Made by a program: the position numbers and the translations under genes | Shown here: in pieces, positions 7,362 to 15,057 of the stretch | Numbering within the stretch: the stretch's first letter is position 1 | Layout: each line of letters starts with the position of its first letter | DNA from: Prolixibacteraceae bacterium | Lineage (GTDB): Bacteria; Bacteroidota; Bacteroidia; Bacteroidales; Prolixibacteraceae | Assembly (NCBI GenBank): GCA_028282195.1 | Contig: JANQII010000218.1 | Coordinates: forward strand, 1-53,511 | Direction: 5' to 3' | DNA: 53,511 bases | Notes under the pieces: generated by a model | Databases searched by the model: none | What the model saw: the letters and a program-made list of their open reading frames with translations, nothing else | What the model was told of the DNA's origin: nothing

Positions 7362-8717
7362 TTAAATGATTTCGAAATATCTTTTTATTTCCCAGTCCGT
7401 AACAGCCTTTGAAAATTCACGCCATTCCCATTCGCGGGTATTTATAAAGTGATCTACAAATGCTTCCCCAAACAACTCATTTGCTATTTTAGAATCTCTC
7501 ATGATCCTGCTTGCTTCGAGTAAGTTCGAAGGGAGGTTCTTACTCTCTTTTTGCTCGTACGCGTTACCTATTGTTTCCTGGATGTTGAGTTTTAAATTCT
7601 TCTTTATTCCATACAGACCTGATGCCAGGCAAGCGCCCATTGCCAGGTAAGGATTTGTGTCAGCACCTGTAACCCGCATTTCAAGCCTGGCTGATTTTTC
7701 GTCTCCATTAATTACCCGAACTGTTGCCGTTCGGTTATCTTTTCCCCAGGTTATATTTGTTGGTGCCCAGGCTCCTTCTCTTAATCGTTTATAGCTATTG
7801 ATATTTGGCACATACATTGGCATTATTTCAGGAAGGCAGTGCAATACTCCGGCAAGGTAACTTTCCATTGTTACATTCATATTGCCTTCTTCATCCGAAA
7901 GAAATAAATTCTGGTTAGTTGCTTTGTCCCACAGGCTTTGATGAAGGTGTCCTCCACACCCGGGAAGTTCGTCATTCCATTTAGCCATGAAGGTGGCAAC
8001 AATTCCGTGTCGGTATGCAATTTCTTTTACTCCGGTTTTAAAAAGAGCTGCTTTATCGGCTGCTGCTAAAATATCATCGTATAAAATGGCAGCTTCATAA
8101 ACCCCCGGGCCTGTTTCAGTATGCATCCCTTCAAGTGGAACGTCAAAAGCTGCAAGCATATCAAATATTTCATTGAAATACTCCGGGTACTCCGAGGGCC
8201 TTAATAAAGAGTAACCAAACATTCCGGGAGTAATTGGTTTAAGTTTGGTATAGCCTGATTCTGCTAAATCGTTTGGCTTTCCTAGAAAGTTAAACCATTC
8301 AAATTCCTGGGAAAACATCGAGCGAAACCCCATTTGGTCGGCTTCTGCCTTTATTTTTTTTAGTAAATTTCTTGAGCATGATGGAAGACCAGCTTCGTTT
8401 TCTTTGCTAAAATCAGCTAAAAAAAAGGGCGTTTGATTATCCCAGGGAATATTTCTTAAAGTACTAAGGTCAATTCTTGCCTGAGCGTCAGGATAACCTG
8501 AGTGCCAACCTGTAACTTTTACATTATCATAGCAAACATCATTGGCATCCCACCCAAAAACTACATCACAAAAGCCAATACTTTTTTCAGCAACATCCAA
8601 AAATTTCTTTTTATGAATGGTTTTCCCTCTCAAGATCCCATCAATATCAGGAATGGCAAATTTTATTTTCTGGTGTTCGCTATCCTTTATTTTTTGAATG
8701 ATTTCACTCTTTTCCAT
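7362..8717 (-). CDS. GSI-like glutamine synthetase family ligase (PuuA-type)
   Basis: A 451-residue member of the type I glutamine synthetase family. Conserved GS motifs include FGWDANDVCY, CGGHLHQSLWD (glutamate/ATP site), a NITWGKDNRTATVRV segment and MRVTGADTNPYLAMGA. The C-terminus (LPSNLLEASRIMRDS to VTDWEIKRYFEII) looks like gamma-glutamyl-polyamine or -amine synthetases such as PuuA. The adenylylation-site region of true GlnA (NLYDLPPEE-like) is absent. It may therefore join glutamate to an amine other than ammonia (inference). It is the first gene of a minus-strand operon with the kinase and HAD genes, and is divergent from GSIII across a shared 401-bp region. The genome already has GSII and GSIII for ammonia assimilation, which supports a different substrate. 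Confidence 0.88.
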   Translation of the reverse strand: MEKSEIIQKIKDSEHQKIKFAIPDIDGILRGKTIHKKKFLDVAEKSIGFCDVVFGWDANDVCYDNVKVTGWHSGYPDAQARIDLSTLRNIPWDNQTPFFLADFSKENEAGLPSCSRNLLKKIKAEADQMGFRSMFSQEFEWFNFLGKPNDLAESGYTKLKPITPGMFGYSLLRPSEYPEYFNEIFDMLAAFDVPLEGMHTETGPGVYEAAILYDDILAAADKAALFKTGVKEIAYRHGIVATFMAKWNDELPGCGGHLHQSLWDKATNQNLFLSDEEGNMNVTMESYLAGVLHCLPEIMPMYVPNINSYKRLREGAWAPTNITWGKDNRTATVRVINGDEKSARLEMRVTGADTNPYLAMGACLASGLYGIKKNLKLNIQETIGNAYEQKESKNLPSNLLEASRIMRDSKIANELFGEAFVDHFINTREWEWREFSKAVTDWEIKRYFEII

Positions 8718-9118
8718 GCCTTCAACTTATAATAATTTATGCCTCAATAATCAAATTAAACGTAATCAAACATTTTAAGCAAATATTTATTGGAATATCT
8801 ATTTGTTGCACTAATAAGATCATGTATTATGAAATTTGAAATTTTCTTTATTTTATTGTTTAGTAAATGTGTGAATTATTGTTAAAATCCTAATCAATTC
8901 TTTGATAAACCGCATGCTTTTTTTAATCTTTTTAATTGAAAAAATTATAAAATATTGATTTTTGTCAAAAATACAGGGGTTTAACTTTAAAGATTTCTCA
9001 AAAAATAAAATATTGCACCAATAAATTAGCCCTAAATATTGAAAAAGTGTAATTTTGAAAAATTAAGCATTTGGAAAAATAGTTTTGAAGAATTATATTA
9101 ACTATAAACAGATTTAAG
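8718..9118. other. Divergent promoter region, GSI-like ligase / GSIII
   Basis: A 401-bp AT-rich region with no gene. It drives the ligase operon leftward and GSIII rightward. TAATTTTG at 9050-9057 fits the Bacteroidota -7 element for GSIII, but no clear -33 element is seen 19-22 bp upstream. Two near-identical 12-mers, TTGCACTAATAA at 8806-8817 and TTGCACCAATAA at 9013-9024, lie in the same orientation 207 bp apart. Confidence 0.6.
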
Positions 9119-11308
9119 ATGGCTGATTTTAGATTTAAAGCACTTCAGGAGGTACTTTCACGTCAACCTAAGGAAGTAAAAAGAGAGGATGCATTAACCT
9201 CAGACTTTTATGCAATTAAAGTTTTTGACAGGCCAAAAATGAAAAAATACCTGTCAAAAGAAGCATTTAAAGCAGTAAGTGATGCAATTGATCACAGTAA
9301 ACCTGTAGATCGTAAAATGGCTGATCAGGTAGCACAGGGAATGAAGGCCTGGGCAACCGAAAATGGAGCAACTCATTACACACACTGGTTTCATCCTTTG
9401 ACAGATGGAACAGCTGAAAAACATGATGCTTTTATTACACATGGTGAGAATGGTGGCGTTGTAGAAGCTTTCTCCGGGAAGTTGCTGGCGCAGCAAGAAC
9501 CAGATGCTTCATCATTCCCTAGTGGGGGTATTCGTCAAACTTTTGAGGCACGTGGTTATACGGCCTGGGATGCTTCTTCTCCCGCTTTCATAAGTGATGG
9601 TACGTTATGTATCCCAACAGTCTTCATTTCATACACCGGTGAAGCATTGGATTACAAAACACCTATGCTTAGGGCACTTGCAGCTGTTGATAAAATTGCA
9701 ACAGAGGTGTGTCAGTATTTTGATAAAAATGTAACCAAGGTTCACGCTAACCTTGGCTGGGAACAGGAATATTTCCTGATTGATGATGCTTTGTTTATGT
9801 CTCGTCCAGACCTTATTTTGACAGGTCGTACTTTAATGGGGCATGCTTCTGCAAAAGATCAGCAATTGGATGATCACTATTTCAGTTCAATTCCAACAAG
9901 GGTTTACCGCTATATGGAAGACCTTGAAAATGAAGCTTACAAATTGGGTATTCCTGTGAAAACCCGTCATAATGAGGTGGCTCCTAACCAATTTGAGTTA
10001 GCTCCAATTTATGAAGAATGTAACCTTGCAAATGATCATAACCAATTGATCATGGATGTGATGAAGAAGGTAGCCAGAAGGCACAATTTCCAAATTCTTT
10101 ATCATGAAAAACCATTTGCTGCAATTAATGGTTCCGGGAAACACAATAACTGGTCACTGGAGACAGATACTGGTGTAAACTTATATTCCCCGGGGAAAAA
10201 CCCTAAGTCAAACTTGCAGTTCTTAACTTTTGTAATTAATACATTGAAAGCTGTTTACGACAATCAGGATTTGCTTCGTGCAAGTATTTTGACTGCAAGT
10301 AACTCGCATCGTCTTGGTGCAAATGAAGCGCCTCCTTCAATTCTTTCAGTATTCTTAGGTTCTGAAGTCGGCAAAATGCTTGATTTGATGGAAGAAGCAG
10401 TTGTTGATCGCAAAATGACACCGGACGAAAAAACGGCGTTGAAACTAAATATTGGCCGTATTCCAGAAATTATCCTGGACAACACAGACCGTAACCGTAC
10501 TTCACCGTTTGCATTTACGGGTAACCGCTTCGAGTTCCGTGCTGTGGGTTCATCAGCAAACTGCGCTCCTGCTATGATTGCCTTAAATACTGCAATTGCT
10601 GCTCAGTTGACCCAGTTCAAAAAAGATGTTGATGCAATTATTGATACAGGTATTAAAAAAGATGAAGCAATTTTCCAGGTACTTAAAAAGTTAATTATTG
10701 ATTCGAAACCGATTCGTTTTGATGGAAATGGGTATAGTGATGAGTGGGTTGAAGAAGCAGCTAAACGTGGGTTGACCAATGTGAAAAGTGTACCTGAAGC
10801 TCTTTCTGCTTATTTGACAGACGATGTGAAGAAGTTATTCTCTGGCATGGATGTGCTTTCTGAAGCTGAATTGGAAGGACGTACTGAAGTTGAGTATGAG
10901 AAATTCACCATGAAAATCCAGATTGAAGCTCGTGTGCTTGGCGACCTGGCAATCAACCATATCGTTCCTACTGCGGTTCAGTATCAAACTACTTTGTTGA
11001 ATAATGTGAAGAATCTGAAAGAAGTATTTACGGAGCAGGAATTTAATGAATTAGCTGGAGCCCGTAAGGAATTGATCAAAGAAATCAGTGGGCATATTTC
11101 TTCAATAAAAGCAAAAGTAAAAGAAATGGTTGAGGCCAGGAAGGTAGCTAATGTTATTGAAGATGCCATTGAGAAAGCAAATGCTTATGACAAAACTGTT
11201 CGTCCTTATTTGGATGATATTCGTTACCATATTGATAAACTTGAACTAATAGTTGATAATGAACTTTGGCCATTGCCAAAATATCGTGAGCTGCTGTTTG
11301 TTAGATAA
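9119..11308 (+). CDS. glnN: Glutamine synthetase type III (GSIII)
   Basis: Large glutamine synthetase of the GSIII class, 729 residues, the usual size for these dodecameric enzymes. Class motifs are clear: NLGWEQEYFLID, RHNEVAPNQFELAPIYE, NGSGKHNNWS, and the GSIII signature SNSHRLGANEAPPSI. The GSIII-specific C-terminal helical region is present (to residue 729). It makes glutamine from glutamate and ammonia and is often the main nitrogen-limitation enzyme in Bacteroidota. It has its own promoter region shared divergently with the GSI-like operon. The 3' end is followed 8 bp later by a REP palindrome that could act as a terminator. ATG start at 9119 with no better alternative. Confidence 0.97.
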   Translation: MADFRFKALQEVLSRQPKEVKREDALTSDFYAIKVFDRPKMKKYLSKEAFKAVSDAIDHSKPVDRKMADQVAQGMKAWATENGATHYTHWFHPLTDGTAEKHDAFITHGENGGVVEAFSGKLLAQQEPDASSFPSGGIRQTFEARGYTAWDASSPAFISDGTLCIPTVFISYTGEALDYKTPMLRALAAVDKIATEVCQYFDKNVTKVHANLGWEQEYFLIDDALFMSRPDLILTGRTLMGHASAKDQQLDDHYFSSIPTRVYRYMEDLENEAYKLGIPVKTRHNEVAPNQFELAPIYEECNLANDHNQLIMDVMKKVARRHNFQILYHEKPFAAINGSGKHNNWSLETDTGVNLYSPGKNPKSNLQFLTFVINTLKAVYDNQDLLRASILTASNSHRLGANEAPPSILSVFLGSEVGKMLDLMEEAVVDRKMTPDEKTALKLNIGRIPEIILDNTDRNRTSPFAFTGNRFEFRAVGSSANCAPAMIALNTAIAAQLTQFKKDVDAIIDTGIKKDEAIFQVLKKLIIDSKPIRFDGNGYSDEWVEEAAKRGLTNVKSVPEALSAYLTDDVKKLFSGMDVLSEAELEGRTEVEYEKFTMKIQIEARVLGDLAINHIVPTAVQYQTTLLNNVKNLKEVFTEQEFNELAGARKELIKEISGHISSIKAKVKEMVEARKVANVIEDAIEKANAYDKTVRPYLDDIRYHIDKLELIVDNELWPLPKYRELLFVR

Positions 11309-11315
11309 TGATTTT

Positions 11316-11348
11316 ACTGATCCGATGACTCGAAGTCATCGGATCAGT
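11316..11348. repeat. REP-like palindrome 1
   Basis: Perfect 15-bp arms (ACTGATCCGATGACT and its complement) around a 3-nt loop CGA. Core shared with the other copies is GATGACT-NNN-AGTCATC. A T-rich run follows, so it may double as the GSIII terminator. Confidence 0.85.
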
Positions 11349-11370
11349 TGTTTTTGCTTATGACTGTACA

Positions 11371-11407
11371 TTATTCATCGGATGACTTCAAGTCATCCGA
11401 TGAATAA
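11371..11407. repeat. REP-like palindrome 2
   Basis: Perfect 17-bp arms, TTATTCATCGGATGACT at 11371-11387 and the complement at 11391-11407, with a 3-nt loop TCA. It overlaps the 3' end of the RAYT remnant and supplies its stop codon. Confidence 0.85.
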
Positions 11408-11772
11408 ACTAACCCAAATTCGTTTGCTTTTTCCCGGTCAATCAGACTGCCATTTCTTATTCTCGCATAATCCTTTGCAGACGAGAACTCCCAATCCTCG
11501 ATATTTTCGGCTAAACCGTGTTTCACCGGGTTGGCATGAATGTAGTCAAAGCAAACTTGTGGATATTCTTTTTCGGGATAAGAAAGGTTGATTATGGCTT
11601 CATATCTTGATTGAGACCATGAAGGGGAAACACCATCAACTTCTGTAAGGCAGACCGCTTTAGTTTTTGCTTGAAAAAGTGAACCATGTATTTGCTCCTG
11701 TTTTTGTATGGCACGGGTGTAAGACCTTAAGAGTATTGCAATGGAGTTATTTAGTGTCCTCTTTTTGATAGT

Positions 11773-11805
11773 ATTGATCCGATGACTCAAAGTCATCGGA
11801 TCAAT
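11773..11805. repeat. REP-like palindrome 3
   Basis: Perfect 15-bp arms (ATTGATCCGATGACT and its complement) around the loop CAA. It lies inside the open frame of the RAYT remnant and is translated in that frame. Confidence 0.85.
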
Positions 11806-11833
11806 GGCTTCTCCGCAATCATTTTTACCGTGA

Positions 11834-11870
11834 TTACTGATCGGATGACTCGAAGTCATCCGATCAGTAA
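11834..11870. repeat. REP-like palindrome 4
   Basis: Perfect 17-bp arms, TTACTGATCGGATGACT at 11834-11850 and the complement at 11854-11870, loop CGA. It is 28 bp from copy 3 and lies inside the RAYT frame and upstream of the OmpA lipoprotein gene. Confidence 0.85.
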
Positions 11871-11908
11871 ATTGAGCCAATTTTTTCTGTAATTTAGTTG
11901 CCATACAA

Positions 11909-13852
11909 ATGGCTAAGATGAAACAGCAAATACTACTTTCACTCCTGATCGTTATCCTTTGTGCAGGTTGTGGGTCTAACAAATTTTTGGTTGGTAAAAA
12001 GCATTATCAACAAGGCGAATACTTCAAAGCAATTGAAAATATCCGTGAAGTTTACACCAAGCTAAAAAGCAAGGAGGAAAAAGCGGAGGCAGTGTACATG
12101 CTTGGTAAAAGCTACAAAGCATTGGGAGAATACAACAAAGCTTCCCCCTGGTTTAAAAATGCAACTCGTTATAAATTTGCTGCAGATAATTTGTATGTAG
12201 ATTTTGCTGAGGTTCAAAAGGCCGCAGGGAAATTAGATGAAAGTGCTGAAGTTTACGGAAAGATACTTGAAAATGATTCGAAAAGTAAGCAGGCCAGATT
12301 TGGATTAAAAGGAATTGAAGCAACAAAAAACTGGGTAGAAAACCCAAGCCTTTATCAGGTTGAAAAAATGAGTCGTTTGAATTCAAATGGCCATGAAAGA
12401 TCGATCTCAATTTTAGCCAATAGGTCACTTATGATTTCATCATCGCGTGATGGAACAACAGGTAAAACGATTAACCCAGTTGATGGACAAGGGTATGCAG
12501 ATTTATTTACGGCTGATTATGACCCTGCATATCAAAAATGGTCATTCCCAAAATTGTTGGATGAAAGTGACTTAAACACTGAAGCAGATGAAAATCATGT
12601 TCATGTGTCTGTTGATGGAAATAAATTGGTACTTGCAAAAACGAATGTTGAGTCGGGGAAGAATCATCAATTATTTTATAGTCTGAAGAATGGAGACCAG
12701 TGGGGTTCGCTACAGGCGGTTTCCTTTACAAAAGATGGATTTGATTATCCACAGGCAAGTTGGTCAGAAGATGGCAGGTGGCTTTATTTTTCATCAAACC
12801 GAACGGGAGGGAATGGAGGTTTTGATATCTGGAAGGCTCAAATGAATGAACCCGGATCTTTTGATGAGCCCATCAATTTGGGTACGCAGATTAATACGAA
12901 AGGCGATGAGCTATATCCGGTTGAGAGGCGAAGTGGGATTTTGTATTTTTCTTCAAACTATCATATGGGAGCAGGGGCACAGGATATTTTTCGCGCGCGT
13001 AAGGAAAGAGGGTGTTGGCAAATTACCAATATGGGAATGCCTGTAAATTCACATGCCGATGATTTTGGCATCCAGTTTTTAGGAAATAAGGAGAAAGGCT
13101 TTTTCATCTCAAACCGAAAAGGTAGTCGTAAGCTGGATGTTTACAGTTTCTTTCTTCCACCGAAATTATTTATGTGCTTCGGAAAAGTATTCAACGAAGA
13201 AACTGATTCAGTTATCCAAAATGTAAATATCCGTGTAGCAGGTACAGATGGTTCAATTCATAAATTGGTTACCAGTAATGGTGAGTTTCAGGTAGAATTA
13301 TTACCTGACAATGAATACACACTAATTGCTTACAAAAAAGGCTTCTTAAATGCTCAGTCCAAAATCTCAACAAAAGGGTTAAATGAAGCTCAGGAGTTCC
13401 AGGTTGAGTTTAAGCAAACTCCGACTGATAACCCGATTCGTCTTGAGCAAATCTATTACGAAACCGGGAAATGGGAGCTGTTGACATCTTCAAAAAAATC
13501 GTTGGATGAGCTAGTCAATATCCTTCAGATTAACCCAAATATTCAAATTGAAGTTAGTGCACATACCGATGAGGTTGGCGCGGAAGCTTTTAATTTGGAA
13601 CTTTCTCAAAAAAGGGCAAACGAGGTGGTGCGTTATTTAATTGAAAAAGGAATTTCTGCTAAACGTTTGATTGCAAAGGGTTATGGGGAGAAGAAACCTT
13701 TTATTGTTAATGCAAAAGTGGCTAAGAATATTGAGTTTCTGGAGCGTGAAGCAATGCTTTCACCGAAATTTATTTCTAGTTTAGATGAGGCTCAGCAAGA
13801 AATTGCCAAAAGCCTTAACCGGCGAACCGAGTTTGAGGTAATTGGTGATTAA
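11909..13852 (+). CDS. porE: PorE-like OmpA-family lipoprotein of the T9SS
   Basis: A 647-residue lipoprotein: signal peptide with lipobox ending at Cys21 (LCAGC). TPR-like repeats follow at about residues 25-130, a WD40/PD40-type beta-propeller at about 160-410 (DGRWLYFSSNRTGGNGGFDIW is a typical blade), a carboxypeptidase-regulatory-like domain at about 415-500, and an OmpA peptidoglycan-binding domain at about 511-647 (SAHTDEVGAEAFNLELSQKRA). This TPR-propeller-CRD-OmpA order is that of PorE (PG1058 of Porphyromonas gingivalis), which anchors the type IX secretion system to peptidoglycan. The exact paralogue is not proven, since related OmpA proteins share the layout. ATG 11918 (MKQQ) is an alternative start. 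It is flanked by REP palindromes on both sides; sprA lies 3 kb downstream. Confidence 0.8.
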   Translation: MAKMKQQILLSLLIVILCAGCGSNKFLVGKKHYQQGEYFKAIENIREVYTKLKSKEEKAEAVYMLGKSYKALGEYNKASPWFKNATRYKFAADNLYVDFAEVQKAAGKLDESAEVYGKILENDSKSKQARFGLKGIEATKNWVENPSLYQVEKMSRLNSNGHERSISILANRSLMISSSRDGTTGKTINPVDGQGYADLFTADYDPAYQKWSFPKLLDESDLNTEADENHVHVSVDGNKLVLAKTNVESGKNHQLFYSLKNGDQWGSLQAVSFTKDGFDYPQASWSEDGRWLYFSSNRTGGNGGFDIWKAQMNEPGSFDEPINLGTQINTKGDELYPVERRSGILYFSSNYHMGAGAQDIFRARKERGCWQITNMGMPVNSHADDFGIQFLGNKEKGFFISNRKGSRKLDVYSFFLPPKLFMCFGKVFNEETDSVIQNVNIRVAGTDGSIHKLVTSNGEFQVELLPDNEYTLIAYKKGFLNAQSKISTKGLNEAQEFQVEFKQTPTDNPIRLEQIYYETGKWELLTSSKKSLDELVNILQINPNIQIEVSAHTDEVGAEAFNLELSQKRANEVVRYLIEKGISAKRLIAKGYGEKKPFIVNAKVAKNIEFLEREAMLSPKFISSLDEAQQEIAKSLNRRTEFEVIGD

Positions 13853-13854
13853 GC

Positions 13855-13889
13855 TATTGATCGGATGACTCGAAATCATCCGATCAATA
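13855..13889. repeat. REP-like palindrome 5
   Basis: Arms of 16 bp, TATTGATCGGATGACT at 13855-13870 and its complement at 13874-13889 with one mismatch, loop CGA. It lies between the convergent porE-like gene and comF and could terminate both. Confidence 0.8.
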
Positions 13890-13909
13890 AGATTAAACGA
13901 TGAATAAAA

Positions 13910-14602
13910 TTATGCAATAGCCAATGTTAATAAACTTATTTTTGTTTCATGTATTTTTTTAATTGCTGAAACACACGCTTCAAATGTAGCTCCTGTCGTT
14001 ACTACATCATCAACCAGCAAAACATGCTTGTTTTTTAATAAATCGGGGTTTTGAACTGCGAAAATACCATCTACATTTTGCCAACGCTCAAAACGGTTTC
14101 TTTTGGTTTGTGTGTTTGTATTAACAATTCGTTTTAGTATATCGTTGCGCATAGGGATTTTTAAAGAATTGCCAAGGCCGATCGCTAAGTGATAACTCTG
14201 GTTATAGCCGCGTTTTTGTTCTTTTTTAGGGTGAAGGGGAACGGGTAAGATTAGATCGATTGAATTAATAAAATCTGAACCTTTAAGCTCAATTCCGTAT
14301 AACATTCCAATGTGTTCCCCCAGTTCTTTCATTCCTTTATACTTTAACTGGTGAAGAATTTTTTGGTAATTACTGCCTTTCTGAAATTCGAAAAAGGCTG
14401 AGGCTCTTTCAATCATTGTCCTTCCGTAAAACAACTGTTCCATCTGGTTCCCACTTTGTAAATGAAAATTTGTTTTTGGGAACTGGTACTGACAACTCAA
14501 ACAAACAAATTTTTCCTGACTATATAAGCGATTGTTACAAACCACACAGATTCTGGGGAAGAATAATTCAGAAAAACAATTTAGGGTGGATTTTAGAAGC
14601 AT
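13910..14602 (-). CDS. comF: ComF-family phosphoribosyltransferase-like protein
   Basis: A 230-residue ComF-type protein. The N-terminal zinc-ribbon has cysteine pairs (CVVCNNR and CLSCQYQ) at about residues 19-37, followed by a phosphoribosyltransferase domain whose PRPP-binding loop is HVLLVDDVVTTGAT near residues 193-206. ComF is associated with DNA uptake and transformation in other bacteria; its enzymatic role is unclear. It is a single gene, convergent with the porE-like gene and divergent from pdxA. The start codon gives a normal-length N-terminus just ahead of the zinc ribbon. Confidence 0.88.
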   Translation of the reverse strand: MLLKSTLNCFSELFFPRICVVCNNRLYSQEKFVCLSCQYQFPKTNFHLQSGNQMEQLFYGRTMIERASAFFEFQKGSNYQKILHQLKYKGMKELGEHIGMLYGIELKGSDFINSIDLILPVPLHPKKEQKRGYNQSYHLAIGLGNSLKIPMRNDILKRIVNTNTQTKRNRFERWQNVDGIFAVQNPDLLKNKHVLLVDDVVTTGATFEACVSAIKKIHETKISLLTLAIA

Positions 14603-15057
14603 GTTTTTTCTTAAAAGATACTGAGATTAAATTTTATTGTCAACTTTTGATTGATAAAAAAGAGGTAGCCGAAAAGAATCTCAACCACCCCTTGTCCTTT
14701 AAATCAGTGAGACTATAATTTGAGGATCCGGCAGCCGCCGGAGAACTGGAATTATCTAAGTCGAACTGATCCCGGTCAGCCTTGCGACCGGGATCTTTGG
14801 GTTTTAACTTGCCATCCCTATCGGGAGGAAATCCTGACGGCAGTCTGGGGTTCCCCGTCCCTTTGGACGATAATATGAATAATTCCTTAGCTCCTGTGCC
14901 GTAGTCTCAAAAATCTTTTGTTTAACAAACACGTCTGTCAGGGAGAATTATGGGATAAAACTCTTTTGATAAAGTAGATATAAAGAACTAAATTTGCCAA
15001 TCTTCTGGGGAGTCTAACCAAAATACTTTTCAGGATTATGAATTAATAAACGCGAAC
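14603..15057. other. Hairpin-rich intergenic region, comF / pdxA
   Basis: 455 bp with no supported gene; an open frame at 14416-14718 is antisense to comF. Between 14727 and 14868 lies a string of hairpins: TCCGGC/GCCGGA (14727-14742), GATCCCGGTC/GACCGGGATC (14768-14795, 10-bp arms), TCCC/GGGA (14815-14826), GGGG/CCCC (14847-14856) and GTCC/GGAC (14857-14868). This part is richer in GC than its surroundings. It could be a structured RNA or a decayed repeat cluster; no known family is recognised. The pdxA promoter is at the right end. Confidence 0.6.
14965..14996 (+). promoter_or_regulatory. Predicted promoter of the pdxA-ruvA-sprA operon
   Basis: TTTG at 14965-14968 and TAAATTTG at 14989-14996 with a 20-bp spacer match the Bacteroidota consensus TTTG-N19-22-TAnnTTTG. 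Transcription would start near 15003, giving a leader of about 55 nt. Confidence 0.65.

Larger units (their letters stand above)
11371..11904 (-). pseudogene. Truncated REP-associated tyrosine transposase (RAYT, Y1_Tnp family)
   Basis: The C-terminal half of a Y1/IS200-like transposase of the RAYT type is recognisable: a SYTRAIQKQ helix, GSLFQAKTKA, the YIHANPVKHGL motif (its Tyr is the likely catalytic residue) and EDWEFSSAKDYARIRNG. The N-terminal half with the HuH motif (normally MPNHFH-like) is missing. The residues in its place are encoded partly by two REP palindromes (11773-11805, 11834-11870), and a third REP forms the last codons. The start MATKLQKK at 11904 is chosen; an open frame extends to 11982 but overlaps the start of the OmpA gene. 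The gene is probably inactive. RAYTs are thought to mobilise REP palindromes, and the copies here fit that association. Confidence 0.75.

Noticed and set aside
8791-9024. TTGCA motifs as sigma-54 -12 elements in the ligase/GSIII region
   Set aside because: No GG dinucleotide lies at the required spacing upstream of either TTGC, and the Bacteroidota -7 consensus explains the region better.
14416-14718. A 100-residue plus-strand open frame
   Set aside because: Most of it is antisense to comF, and the remainder is low-complexity. comF is certain, so this is a shadow.
14821-14870. GGGAGGAAA...CC resembling the conserved core of RNase P RNA
   Set aside because: The core is not exact, and the matching downstream conserved segments of RNase P RNA are not present within the gap. 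The resemblance is too short.
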